In this document: positions 56,974 to 63,710 of the stretch, in pieces
How positions within the stretch are numbered: position 1 is the first letter of the stretch
How the letters are laid out: the number at the start of each line of letters is the position of its first letter
Origin: a virus
Length of the DNA: 64,000 nt
Virus record (IMG/VR): IMGVR_UViG_3300025096_000008
Span: 1-64,000 of that record
Reading direction: 5' to 3' (one strand)
The notes under the pieces: generated by a model
Seen by the model: the letters and a program-made list of their open reading frames with translations, nothing else
Told to the model about the DNA's origin: nothing
Database searches by the model: none
Position numbers and translations under genes: made by a program

Positions 56974-57194
56974 AGAAATTATTTACAAAACACCCAAACG
57001 AAGTTGGCGAAACTTACTGGCAGCACTTTCGAGTGGCTTCAAAAATATCGTGGAGAAGCTTTCTTGCTTCGACGACTCAATTGATTCATGCTATTTTTCC
57101 ATTCTTCAAGCCTCCTCTCGGAACGGATGTGAATTCTATGAAAAATTTCCTCCAAGAAGTATCTCCTGATACTCGAAAAAAAAATAACCTATAA
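56967..57194 (+). CDS. Small conserved protein (DUF6356-like)
   Basis: 75 residues: HPNEVGETYWQHFRVASKIS, then FLASTTQLIHAIFPFFKPPL. I recall this pattern (HPxxVxETYxxH...A.A.LIHAxxPFxF) from a small conserved family in alphaproteobacteria and phages. A run of nine A near its end (57176-57184) may allow fusion to the next frame. Confidence 0.55.
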   Translation: MLKKLFTKHPNEVGETYWQHFRVASKISWRSFLASTTQLIHAIFPFFKPPLGTDVNSMKNFLQEVSPDTRKKNNL

Positions 57195-57204
57195 GCGGGG
57201 CGAC

Positions 57205-57408
57205 TTGGTTCAATACTGTCGGCTAACAGCCTACCCAAGAACGCCATGGGTAAAGGTGGGCATTGTGCTAGATAGCTTTGATGGAATGTATTCGGAGATC
57301 GTAGAAGTCTATTGGTTCGAAGAGCAGAACATAGAGATCATTTCATCACCATGGCTTGAAAAAACAGCCGAAGTGCCTGATATTGCTGATGAAAACATAA
57401 GTAGCTGA
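57205..57408 (+). CDS. GDLV-motif protein lacking a normal start codon
   Basis: The only standard start is TTG 57205, which would cut off the conserved RGD of RGDLVQYC. The frame is open from 57142 and reads ...LLILEKKITYKRGDLVQYC. Then VGIVLDSFDGMYSEIVEVYW completes the GDLV-family pattern. It is in the +1 frame relative to the 56967 gene, and the A9 tract at 57176-57184 lies in the overlap, so slippage, an assembly error or a broken fusion is likely. Confidence 0.5.
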   Translation: MVQYCRLTAYPRTPWVKVGIVLDSFDGMYSEIVEVYWFEEQNIEIISSPWLEKTAEVPDIADENISS

Positions 57409-57489
57409 AAAGGTTATACTTTTTTTGGGACGAGATCTGGCTCTTGTAAGTGCCCGATATGTCTGTGTAAAAAAACTGTTATTATGTTC

Positions 57490-57518
57490 TTGACAGAGTG
57501 ATCTCTCTGTGTTACGAT
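57490..57518 (+). promoter_or_regulatory. Sigma70 promoter
   Basis: TTGACA (57490-57495), 17-base spacer GAGTGATCTCTCTGTGT, TACGAT (57513-57518). Spacer almost identical to that of the 52723 promoter. Confidence 0.78.
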
Positions 57519-57552
57519 GGTCCTACAACATCAAGCGAAAGGGATCACCACT

Positions 57553-57837
57553 ATGTCACTCAAACTTACAACACTCGGATCAAACCAAACTGAGATCAAA
57601 ACAAGCAAACACACTGTCCTGTTTTCATATGAAACCCCAGTAGTGGCTCATACTCACTATGGCAACGGGCATAAGCCTGTGGTGTTCATCACTAACGGAG
57701 CAAATGAGGAAGGCAAGAAGATCCGGACTCGAACCACCTACGGACACATCAATTCTTATGTGAAAGATCTGCCTTCCAACTGGGAAAGGTTCGATGTCGA
57801 TCAGGAAGAACTAGAAAACATTTTGGCGAACGGATAA
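57553..57837 (+). CDS. Conserved hypothetical protein
   Basis: 94 residues from ATG 57553. Beta-rich: TEIKTSKHTVLFSYETPVVA, HKPVVFITNGAN, RTTYGHINSYVKDLPSN. The pattern of 'LFSYxTPV...' with a later 'T.T...INxY' occurs in phage proteins of unknown function. First gene of a promoter-driven operon. Confidence 0.65.
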   Translation: MSLKLTTLGSNQTEIKTSKHTVLFSYETPVVAHTHYGNGHKPVVFITNGANEEGKKIRTRTTYGHINSYVKDLPSNWERFDVDQEELENILANG

Positions 57838-57843
57838 AGCACA

Positions 57844-58071
57844 ATGAAACTGAAACATATGAGCGGCAAGCTTAAGGCATTAGTTATTCTAGACTTCTTC
57901 TTCTGGACTCTCTTCATTCTCGTTTTATTGATAGGAATAAAGGGACTCCACCTCTCGGGCATCCTGGGAATTGATGTGGTCTGGTGGAACTGGCTAGTGC
58001 TTCCTCCATGTGGCGGAGCAACAACAACCTTAGCGGGATTATATCTCGCGAGAAAAGAAGGGATACGATGA
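57844..58071 (+). CDS. Two-span membrane protein
   Basis: 75 residues with hydrophobic helices ALVILDFFFWTLFILVLLIG and WNWLVLPPCGGATTTLAGLY and a basic end RKEGIR. Overlaps the next gene by 4 bases. Confidence 0.6.
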   Translation: MKLKHMSGKLKALVILDFFFWTLFILVLLIGIKGLHLSGILGIDVVWWNWLVLPPCGGATTTLAGLYLARKEGIR

Positions 58072-58382
58072 TGAAACAGGACTTCAAAAAAAAGCTAAAA
58101 GCACACGACTGGTATTATAGCTATAGTGATGATCACAATGTGTGGGAGCGAGGAAGGCGCCAGCTTCAGAACATTGTGGCACTGTACGACAGCACCAACT
58201 GCCCTTTTGATCTTGTGGAGCTTCGAAGGTGGGCTACGGGCATGGTCATAGGTCCATTTGCTGAAGAAGGACCAGACGAGTGGTACCTTCAGCCTCGAAA
58301 GTATAAGTGTACTGCCTCTGTCAAGAAAGCAGAGCTACTTACCACCGAGAGGAACCAGGAGATCGAAGTATGGTTCGAATAA
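58068..58382 (+). CDS. Hypothetical protein
   Basis: 104 residues from ATG 58068. Soluble: WYYSYSDDHNVWERGRRQLQ, LVELRRWATGMVIGPF, PDEWYLQPRKYKC. Overlaps both neighbours. Confidence 0.6.
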   Translation: MMKQDFKKKLKAHDWYYSYSDDHNVWERGRRQLQNIVALYDSTNCPFDLVELRRWATGMVIGPFAEEGPDEWYLQPRKYKCTASVKKAELLTTERNQEIEVWFE

Positions 58383-59014
58383 AGGACGACACCATTCCAG
58401 AGAGAATCAAAGAATGTCTGACCGTATTTGAGCGGCAAGGGAACTGGAACAGTATCAATATAGCCAAGTCGCTGCTAAGGCAACATGCCCAAAAGGGCGA
58501 ATTGAGCACCAAGCAGACTGCCATGGTTGAGATATGGGAAAGGGATTATACCCTCCCAGACGACAACTGGAAAGACGAATATTCAGCTTCGGAACAAGAG
58601 AGGAAATTGTTTGAAAAGGCAGTTAGCTATTTTGATAGCACCAACTCGCTTTACTATTACAGGCAACGAATCGCCTACTGTAAAGACCGAGAGGGGTACA
58701 TCCCAACCCGCCGAGACTTCAATAGGATGACCCAGAATAAGTATTTTGTTCGATGGCTGGAAGCTTCTGATGCAGAGCCCAAGTTTAGTCTGGGCGACTT
58801 GGTTGAGTCGCGCCAAGGCAGCGGCTCTCGTTGGAATCTAAGGGGGCTGCAATTTGTGATCACCAAAGTGATGGACGAGGTTGACCCTTGTAAAGGGGGA
58901 AGGTGGTATGCCGGGTATTCCATAACGGGAGAGGTGAAATACGGAAATCGGCTTTTCGAAAGCCGACGATTCACGAAGTTCAGAGAGAAAGAAGTAAAGA
59001 CTTTTAGAAAGTGA
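58370..59014 (+). CDS. Hypothetical protein with C-terminal GDLV-type domain
   Basis: 214 residues from ATG 58370. N-terminal ~130 residues helical (LTVFERQGNWNSINIAKSLL). From ~140: PKFSLGDLVESRQGSGSRW, LQFVITKVMDEVDPCKGG, RWYAGYSITGEVKYGNRLFE, a longer GDLV-family module. Shows that the small GDLV proteins also exist as a fused domain. Confidence 0.6.
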   Translation: MVRIKDDTIPERIKECLTVFERQGNWNSINIAKSLLRQHAQKGELSTKQTAMVEIWERDYTLPDDNWKDEYSASEQERKLFEKAVSYFDSTNSLYYYRQRIAYCKDREGYIPTRRDFNRMTQNKYFVRWLEASDAEPKFSLGDLVESRQGSGSRWNLRGLQFVITKVMDEVDPCKGGRWYAGYSITGEVKYGNRLFESRRFTKFREKEVKTFRK

Positions 59015-59020
59015 GATAAT

Positions 59021-59296
59021 ATGAAGCCGATAAAGAAAAGTAAACTAAAGAAATATAAGGGAAGAATCTTAGACCTCCACAAGGTTAGCCATGCTGATGT
59101 TCCGGAGGTGCTATCTGCCTTCCTGTACAAGAGCATAGACAAAAAAAGAATGCCTGTGGAAGTCATTACGGGCAACAGCAGTGCTATGAGGGATGTTGTG
59201 AATAGTGTGGTAGACTACATGGGCTTTATGTCTATTAGACAGCCAGCTACGGACGAGGCGGGCAAGCTTGTCATTGACATAGAAGAGCTGGACTGA
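59021..59296 (+). CDS. Smr-like nuclease domain protein
   Basis: 91 residues: RILDLHKVSHADVPEVLSAF (DLH of the LDLHxxxxxxA motif), LYKSIDKKRMPVEVITGNSS (TGxG-like, here TGNS) and DVVNSVVDYMGFM. Smr domains nick nucleic acids or bind ribosome-stalled mRNA. This compact form is, to my memory, seen in T4-like phages. Ends in a TGATG overlap with a microprotein. Confidence 0.65.
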   Translation: MKPIKKSKLKKYKGRILDLHKVSHADVPEVLSAFLYKSIDKKRMPVEVITGNSSAMRDVVNSVVDYMGFMSIRQPATDEAGKLVIDIEELD

Positions 59297-59376
59297 TGGT
59301 AGTAGAAACATTCGGAATCGTTTTCTTTGTAGGCTATCTGATTCTAGCAGGCTGTGTTGCCTACTATTTGTGGTAG
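59296..59376 (+). CDS. 26-residue transmembrane microprotein
   Basis: ATG overlaps the previous stop. One membrane helix (FGIVFFVGYLILAGCVAYYL) and almost nothing else. Coupled translation supports it. Function unknown. Confidence 0.45.
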   Translation: MVVETFGIVFFVGYLILAGCVAYYLW

Positions 59377-59404
59377 ATATAAATCGGGGTTTTGCTGCTT
59401 GAAA

Positions 59405-59414
59405 GACTATTTAT
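59405..59414 (+). promoter_or_regulatory. Candidate late promoter (GACTATTTAT)
   Basis: Box ending 5 bases before ATG 59420, in a region otherwise led by sigma70 promoters. The transcript would have almost no leader, but it would carry the ART-like gene downstream. Confidence 0.45.
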
Positions 59415-59419
59415 ATATT

Positions 59420-59743
59420 ATGAGAATAATAATTGAAGGTAACGGCTCTTTATCAAAGCAGCAGTTACAGAAAATGTCTCCCGAGGAAGTGAAGGCTTAC
59501 TTCTCGTCTATAGAATCAGAGGAAGAGCCCAGGGTAGGTCCACCGCTTAAAGGCTCTCCCGACTTCAAGAACTCCGGCAAAACCGTCCCCAGCAATGAAG
59601 ATGATCGTATCCGCCAAGCCGTCCAGTATGTACTCCAGGATCCATCCGTCATGGACATGATAAAGAAGCACCTTTCTGGTGTGGCTGGAGCATCCCCCTT
59701 GGAACCAACGAAGCCAGGCAGGAAGAAGCCTGCTAGCGAGTAA
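59420..59743 (+). CDS. Small protein upstream of the ART-like gene
   Basis: 107 residues from ATG 59420: MRIIIEGNGSLSKQQLQKMS, helical acidic stretch, RIRQAVQYVLQDPSVMDMI, then a Pro/Lys-rich end. The IIE near the start could be a prohead-protease site. No ribosome site is visible; may be leaderless. Possibly co-packaged with, or a partner of, the ART-like protein. Confidence 0.55.
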   Translation: MRIIIEGNGSLSKQQLQKMSPEEVKAYFSSIESEEEPRVGPPLKGSPDFKNSGKTVPSNEDDRIRQAVQYVLQDPSVMDMIKKHLSGVAGASPLEPTKPGRKKPASE

Positions 59744-59748
59744 GAGCT

Positions 59749-60948
59749 ATGAAGCTATTGTTTGAGAACTGGCGAAGCCACCTAGAAGAAGGAATAAGCG
59801 ATATCGTCTATCACGGCACCAGCCTAGGTAGACTATCGGATATCGCCAAAGGCAACCGACTTATGACATCTGGTGTCTTCGGTGCTGATGCTGAAGAGAT
59901 CATCGGCAAGGGAAAGTTCTACTTTCTCTCTACGGCACGGTCCCCATCAGCCTTCAAGCATGGATATCCTTTGGTCAAGGACGGCAAAACTCGTATCACT
60001 CTAGACGGCAAGAAGATCGGACAGAAGTATTCGGGTGGACCAATAGATTACTGGCGGGATCGAACTAAAGGCGGCAAGTCAGAGATGGAAGATAGGATCA
60101 TAACAGACGATCCTTGGATAGAGAATGCTGCTGATTACATTACAGAGATAGTCGTCTACCTTCCGATCCTCAGAGGAAAGGCAACTGATTCAGACAGCAT
60201 CCTAGGATCAATTGCATCGGACAAGCCGACAAAATATGAATACATTCCCAACCGAGATATTGGATTTGCCGATATCAAAGCTCTAAAAGAGGTAAGCGAT
60301 TTTGCTCAATCCCACGGGATCCCTCTAAAGATAATACCGACAGAAGAAAAAGAAAGTGAGTTCTATATGAACAACCAGCCCTCAGCAGTATCCCACGACG
60401 AATTCGATAAAATGAGAAAAGAGTTAGACATAGACCCAGAGGAAAAAACACATCGTGGGAAGGAGCGAGATGCCTTCCACATAAAGCTAAGGAATGCGTC
60501 ATCCTATTCTCTTCTTCCTCCACTAATGGAACTGACCAAGATGCTGGATGCCGGCAACTTTAACTCATCCTCATCCGAGAAATGGTTTCCAACGAAAGAG
60601 GACATGCTGGAGGTCAAAACAGATTTGTACGAGTGGTCCAAGAAGCCAGACTTTGAGGAGTATCCACTACCAGAGTATGATGAGCCCGAAAAGCGAGAGC
60701 TACGAAGGAAGTTCCTGGAAGGGCAAGTGATAGTTACCAAGGAAGACATCGATGATGTTGAGGAAAGGCTCACTCGGTTTAAAAACGAGGCAGCCAGTGT
60801 GTTCGGTACCGACTTTCTAAGTGCTAGGACAGATCCTCGCCGAAGACCCTTCATTCAATTCTTTACGAAATACATGAGAAGCAAAAAGCTTGAGAATGTC
60901 ACTGAACTAGTCAAGCATCTAGAGCAAGAGCTCAGAAAAACTATTTAG
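59749..60948 (+). CDS. ADP-ribosyltransferase-like protein with candidate capsid-targeting leader
   Basis: 399 residues. Leader-like N-terminus MKLLFENWRSHLEE matches that of the 33062 protein (MKKIINEWRQYLNE) and resembles T4 internal-protein targeting peptides. Residues ~18-100 look like an ART fold: ISDIVYHGTSLGRLSDIAKG (YHGTS, first strand), KFYFLSTARSPSAFKHGY (~57, the 'F-S-T-S' strand), and GKTRITLDGKKI. The catalytic Glu is not certain; candidates are in ITEIVVYLP (~127). C-terminal half helical and charged. Analogy with T4 Alt (packaged, modifies host RNA polymerase) is inference. Confidence 0.6.
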   Translation: MKLLFENWRSHLEEGISDIVYHGTSLGRLSDIAKGNRLMTSGVFGADAEEIIGKGKFYFLSTARSPSAFKHGYPLVKDGKTRITLDGKKIGQKYSGGPIDYWRDRTKGGKSEMEDRIITDDPWIENAADYITEIVVYLPILRGKATDSDSILGSIASDKPTKYEYIPNRDIGFADIKALKEVSDFAQSHGIPLKIIPTEEKESEFYMNNQPSAVSHDEFDKMRKELDIDPEEKTHRGKERDAFHIKLRNASSYSLLPPLMELTKMLDAGNFNSSSSEKWFPTKEDMLEVKTDLYEWSKKPDFEEYPLPEYDEPEKRELRRKFLEGQVIVTKEDIDDVEERLTRFKNEAASVFGTDFLSARTDPRRRPFIQFFTKYMRSKKLENVTELVKHLEQELRKTI

Positions 60949-60958
60949 GGGGAGCAAG

Positions 60959-61150
60959 ATGAAGGTGGACCTAAAAACACTAGCAACCATCCTAGGTTTG
61001 ATAGCCCTAGTCGGCGGCTCTGTCGCTCACTTTGGAGGCTTCTATTACACCACCCAGCTAAGACTGGAAAGCCTAGAAGAGAAAACATCTAAGCTAGAAA
61101 AGAAGATCCAGAAGCAGGATCGGAAAAAGAACAAAGGGAAGAACAAATGA
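60959..61150 (+). CDS. Inner-membrane spanin-like protein
   Basis: 63 residues: one N-terminal membrane helix (LATILGLIALVGGSVAHFGG) then a charged coiled coil (LRLESLEEKTSKLEKKIQKQ), type II topology as in Rz-like i-spanins but short. Overlaps the lipoprotein gene by 4 bases, as spanin pairs often do. Confidence 0.55.
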   Translation: MKVDLKTLATILGLIALVGGSVAHFGGFYYTTQLRLESLEEKTSKLEKKIQKQDRKKNKGKNK

Positions 61151-61740
61151 AAAACTTACTTACACTGATCGTATCACTATCATTCCTCTCCGGATGTATG
61201 CTAGAGAGGCAATACGATGTAGTATCAGAGCAATCTATGGTAGCAAGCGGAGGCGACTACTATGACTTCCTTTCTAACTCCAGCGATACTTTTGTTGATA
61301 TTGTGGGCAGCAGTCTCCACGGTGTGGTGGGGCAGGTAGAGGATATAGAGACAGACCTCAGCTCTGTCTCTGGCTTCGACGAAGGAGACCATACTTATGT
61401 CGAGGTATTGATGACTGGTGTCCACGGATCCGCCATGGTCGCCTTTACTTTCTATGGAGGCATCACCCACCCAGATGTGGCACCAGGACATGTCCATCGA
61501 TTCGTGCCTTCTTCTGCCGAGAGATATAAAGATGATTTGCATGTAGAGGCTATTGTTTGTTCGGGAGCATTCCCTCACGAGTGGTCGTATGACGACATAG
61601 TGAACATAGTTGGTATCGAAGTAGAGCAACTCGTGGTGCCCAACGACGAACCACCAGCAGTTCGAATCAATTTTACCACAACGACTGAAGGCGACATTGT
61701 TACAGGTCATCTCGATGTTGTCGCCACCTCACAAGAATAG
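61147..61740 (+). CDS. Lipoprotein, possible outer-membrane spanin partner
   Basis: 197 residues. Signal peptide MKNLLTLIVSLSFLSGC with lipobox Cys17. Mature part is acidic and beta-rich (THPDVAPGHVHRFVPSSAERY), longer than usual o-spanins, so another envelope role (surface exclusion, binding) is equally possible. Coupled by ATGA to the coiled-coil membrane protein. Confidence 0.7.
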   Translation: MKNLLTLIVSLSFLSGCMLERQYDVVSEQSMVASGGDYYDFLSNSSDTFVDIVGSSLHGVVGQVEDIETDLSSVSGFDEGDHTYVEVLMTGVHGSAMVAFTFYGGITHPDVAPGHVHRFVPSSAERYKDDLHVEAIVCSGAFPHEWSYDDIVNIVGIEVEQLVVPNDEPPAVRINFTTTTEGDIVTGHLDVVATSQE

Positions 61741-61755
61741 AAAGGGGTCGTTCCT

Positions 61756-62652
61756 ATGTCTATCGAAGAATACAGAAATAGCAATAGAATAGAGCAACTT
61801 TACCACAAGGGGCAGAAAAACATCTGGGATGGTAGAGAATATCTCCAGGCATGTATCGAAAAGAACAACGGAATAAGCCTTACCCCAGAGAAAAAGAATG
61901 CCCTTGGAAACATTTTTAGCACCATCTTGTGGGGCGAACTGGCAGCCTGGAAGATATCTTCCATCCTGGCAGCCCGGCTCGAAGACGAGCCAGCCAGGAT
62001 GGCAGCGACATCACAAGCACATGACGAAGCCAGACACTTTTATGTGATGAGAGACTACCTCCGTTTCCTAGGAATAGAGACAGCCGATGTCCAAGGAATG
62101 AAGAGTCACTCCCAAGACTTTCTCCAGTCGATAATGGAAGCAGACACGACACCCAAAATGATACTAGGTATGCAAATGATGGTTGAGCCGATGGCTCTTA
62201 CTCTGTTCAAGGTAGTGAGAGAGAGGAACATCGAGCCTGTGCTATCGGACTTGCTTCTGATGTATGAAAAGGACGAGGCAAGACATGTGGCACTCGGAAC
62301 ATTATACCTTCCCAAGATGATGTCTGAAATGGGACCAATAGCCAAGGCAGATCTGCTCGTATGGCAATTCTTTAGGTATATGAAGCAGTTCGAGATGCTA
62401 AAGGAGCTAAAAGACGACTTCAGAGCTCTTGACACCCCTCCCAGAGAAGTCTTCCTTCTCGCCCGTAAGAAGCAAGCCAAGACTATGGAGCTCCTCTCAG
62501 AGGAGATGGGAGAGCGCTACCCGCTGATGGATACGATGCTGAAATTCATCGATTTCCGTAACGAGATAGACTTTCCAGAAGAAGAGTCGAAATACCTAGA
62601 TAGACTTCGAGCAGCGGCTCGGAAGACATACCTCAAACAACCATCCAAATAA
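61756..62652 (+). CDS. Ferritin-like diiron protein
   Basis: 298 residues, all helical. Four-helix diiron signature: Glu in LWGELAAWKISS (~55), ExxH in HDEARHFYVMRDY (~89-92), Glu in MMVEPMALTLFKVV (~137), ExxH in EKDEARHVALGTLYLPK (~172-175). Fits the ferritin-like/R2-like/AurF-type oxygenase superfamily, with an intact metal site. It is not the class I reductase small subunit (the radical Tyr context is not seen and this phage uses NrdJ). Probably an auxiliary metabolic gene taken from a host; substrate unknown. Confidence 0.8.
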   Translation: MSIEEYRNSNRIEQLYHKGQKNIWDGREYLQACIEKNNGISLTPEKKNALGNIFSTILWGELAAWKISSILAARLEDEPARMAATSQAHDEARHFYVMRDYLRFLGIETADVQGMKSHSQDFLQSIMEADTTPKMILGMQMMVEPMALTLFKVVRERNIEPVLSDLLLMYEKDEARHVALGTLYLPKMMSEMGPIAKADLLVWQFFRYMKQFEMLKELKDDFRALDTPPREVFLLARKKQAKTMELLSEEMGERYPLMDTMLKFIDFRNEIDFPEEESKYLDRLRAAARKTYLKQPSK

Positions 62653-62666
62653 AACGAAAATACTGC

Positions 62667-62695
62667 TTGACATAGTGAAAATGATCTGCTATAAT
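62667..62695 (+). promoter_or_regulatory. Consensus sigma70 promoter
   Basis: TTGACA (62667-62672), 17 bases containing TGATCTGC, TATAAT (62690-62695). Drives the 62751 gene. Confidence 0.9.
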
Positions 62696-62750
62696 GGCTT
62701 ATGAGACTTGGTTAGCTAATTGAGTACCACTCAAAGAAAGGGCAAAGAAG

Positions 62751-63602
62751 ATGGGATACAATACTACGGGAGAGAGTCACACTAATGGTATTAGTGGAGA
62801 AAAGCTGGTATTAAAGTTGATTCGCGAAAACCGAGATCTTCAACTTGATCTGGATCCAGGCAGCACGTCAAAGACAAAAATATGTGAACTTGGAGGCACC
62901 AAGCAAACTGCCGATCTGGGATATGGTGAATCTCGAATTACCGTCAAGTCTAAGAAGGACAAAAAAAGCGGCACTACAGACTGGCTAAATACTAGCAGGG
63001 TGGGCGATCACCTCCCGAACACCATCGAGCTCTTAGCCTTGCAGGAAACAATCAAAAGCCTCAAAGGCAGCTTTGATTCTAGAACAAAAAGAGATTCACC
63101 CGAAGGAAAAGAAGCATGTGCCTCCGCTAAGAAAATGATAGAAGAAGATACCGATTCAGTCTTAGAATCTTTCCCCGAGTCATCACTCCGAGATTTTATC
63201 AAGCAGGTATACGAAAAACAAATCGAACAGCTTCACGTTATATACAACCTGGCTTATGACTCTAAGGTTTTGCTTTTCCATGGTAGTAGCCACCCAATCG
63301 GAAGGTACATATCCGATGGCGGCTGCTTTTTTCTAAAGAATACAAAGCGAAACGGAGACATATCGAATTCTCGAAAGATAATGTATAAAAAAGATAATCT
63401 TTCAGAAGAACAATATACGGGGTGGCGATTACGCATGGTACTAAATAACGGGACAGGAGCATTGCTAGCAGGAAAGCACTGGTCATCAAATCCAAGTTCC
63501 GTACTCACTTTAAAGATTCAGGAAGAGGGCTTCTCTAACATGGTAGCCCAATTGAAAGAAAGAAATTGTCTTAAGGAATATTCCCATTGTGAGGAGTATT
63601 GA
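62751..63602 (+). CDS. Restriction-fold-like protein of unknown function
   Basis: 283 residues. Begins MGYNTTGESHTNGISGEKLV; SGEKLVLKLIREN gives a helix with Glu, followed by GGTKQTADLGYGESRITVKS (~48-66, D...VKxK). That order (E helix, D, then K/K strand) is the PD-(D/E)XK pattern. The latter half is mixed with VLLFHGSSHPIGRYIS and ends in Cys-rich YSHCEEY. Early promoter. A possible host-DNA nuclease; low confidence in function. Confidence 0.5.
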   Translation: MGYNTTGESHTNGISGEKLVLKLIRENRDLQLDLDPGSTSKTKICELGGTKQTADLGYGESRITVKSKKDKKSGTTDWLNTSRVGDHLPNTIELLALQETIKSLKGSFDSRTKRDSPEGKEACASAKKMIEEDTDSVLESFPESSLRDFIKQVYEKQIEQLHVIYNLAYDSKVLLFHGSSHPIGRYISDGGCFFLKNTKRNGDISNSRKIMYKKDNLSEEQYTGWRLRMVLNNGTGALLAGKHWSSNPSSVLTLKIQEEGFSNMVAQLKERNCLKEYSHCEEY

Positions 63603-63624
63603 CTTAAGTTGTCATTGTGAGGAG
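63570..63624 (+). repeat. Imperfect direct repeat at the end of the 62751 gene
   Basis: CTTAAG followed by CATTGTGAGGAG occurs twice (63570-63596 and 63603-63624), spanning the stop codon. The rest of the 108-base gap to 63710 holds no gene; it contains two GCATTGAG copies and a GAAGGAAAA ribosome-type site. Confidence 0.65.
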
Positions 63625-63710
63625 ACTCTCTTCATGGCGACAATATGTGTGAGCATTGAGCTCATCACTTATAACCGTAGGCATTGAGTCCTACAAAGAA
63701 GGAAAATAAC

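Noticed and set aside
61756-62652. NrdB (class I reductase small subunit)
   Set aside because: Diiron ligands fit, but the radical Tyr context and the R2 C-terminal motif are absent and the phage has a class II reductase.
63570-63624. Direct repeats considered as a CRISPR or attachment site
   Set aside because: Only two copies with unequal internal spacing, no spacer-like array and no integrase gene seen.
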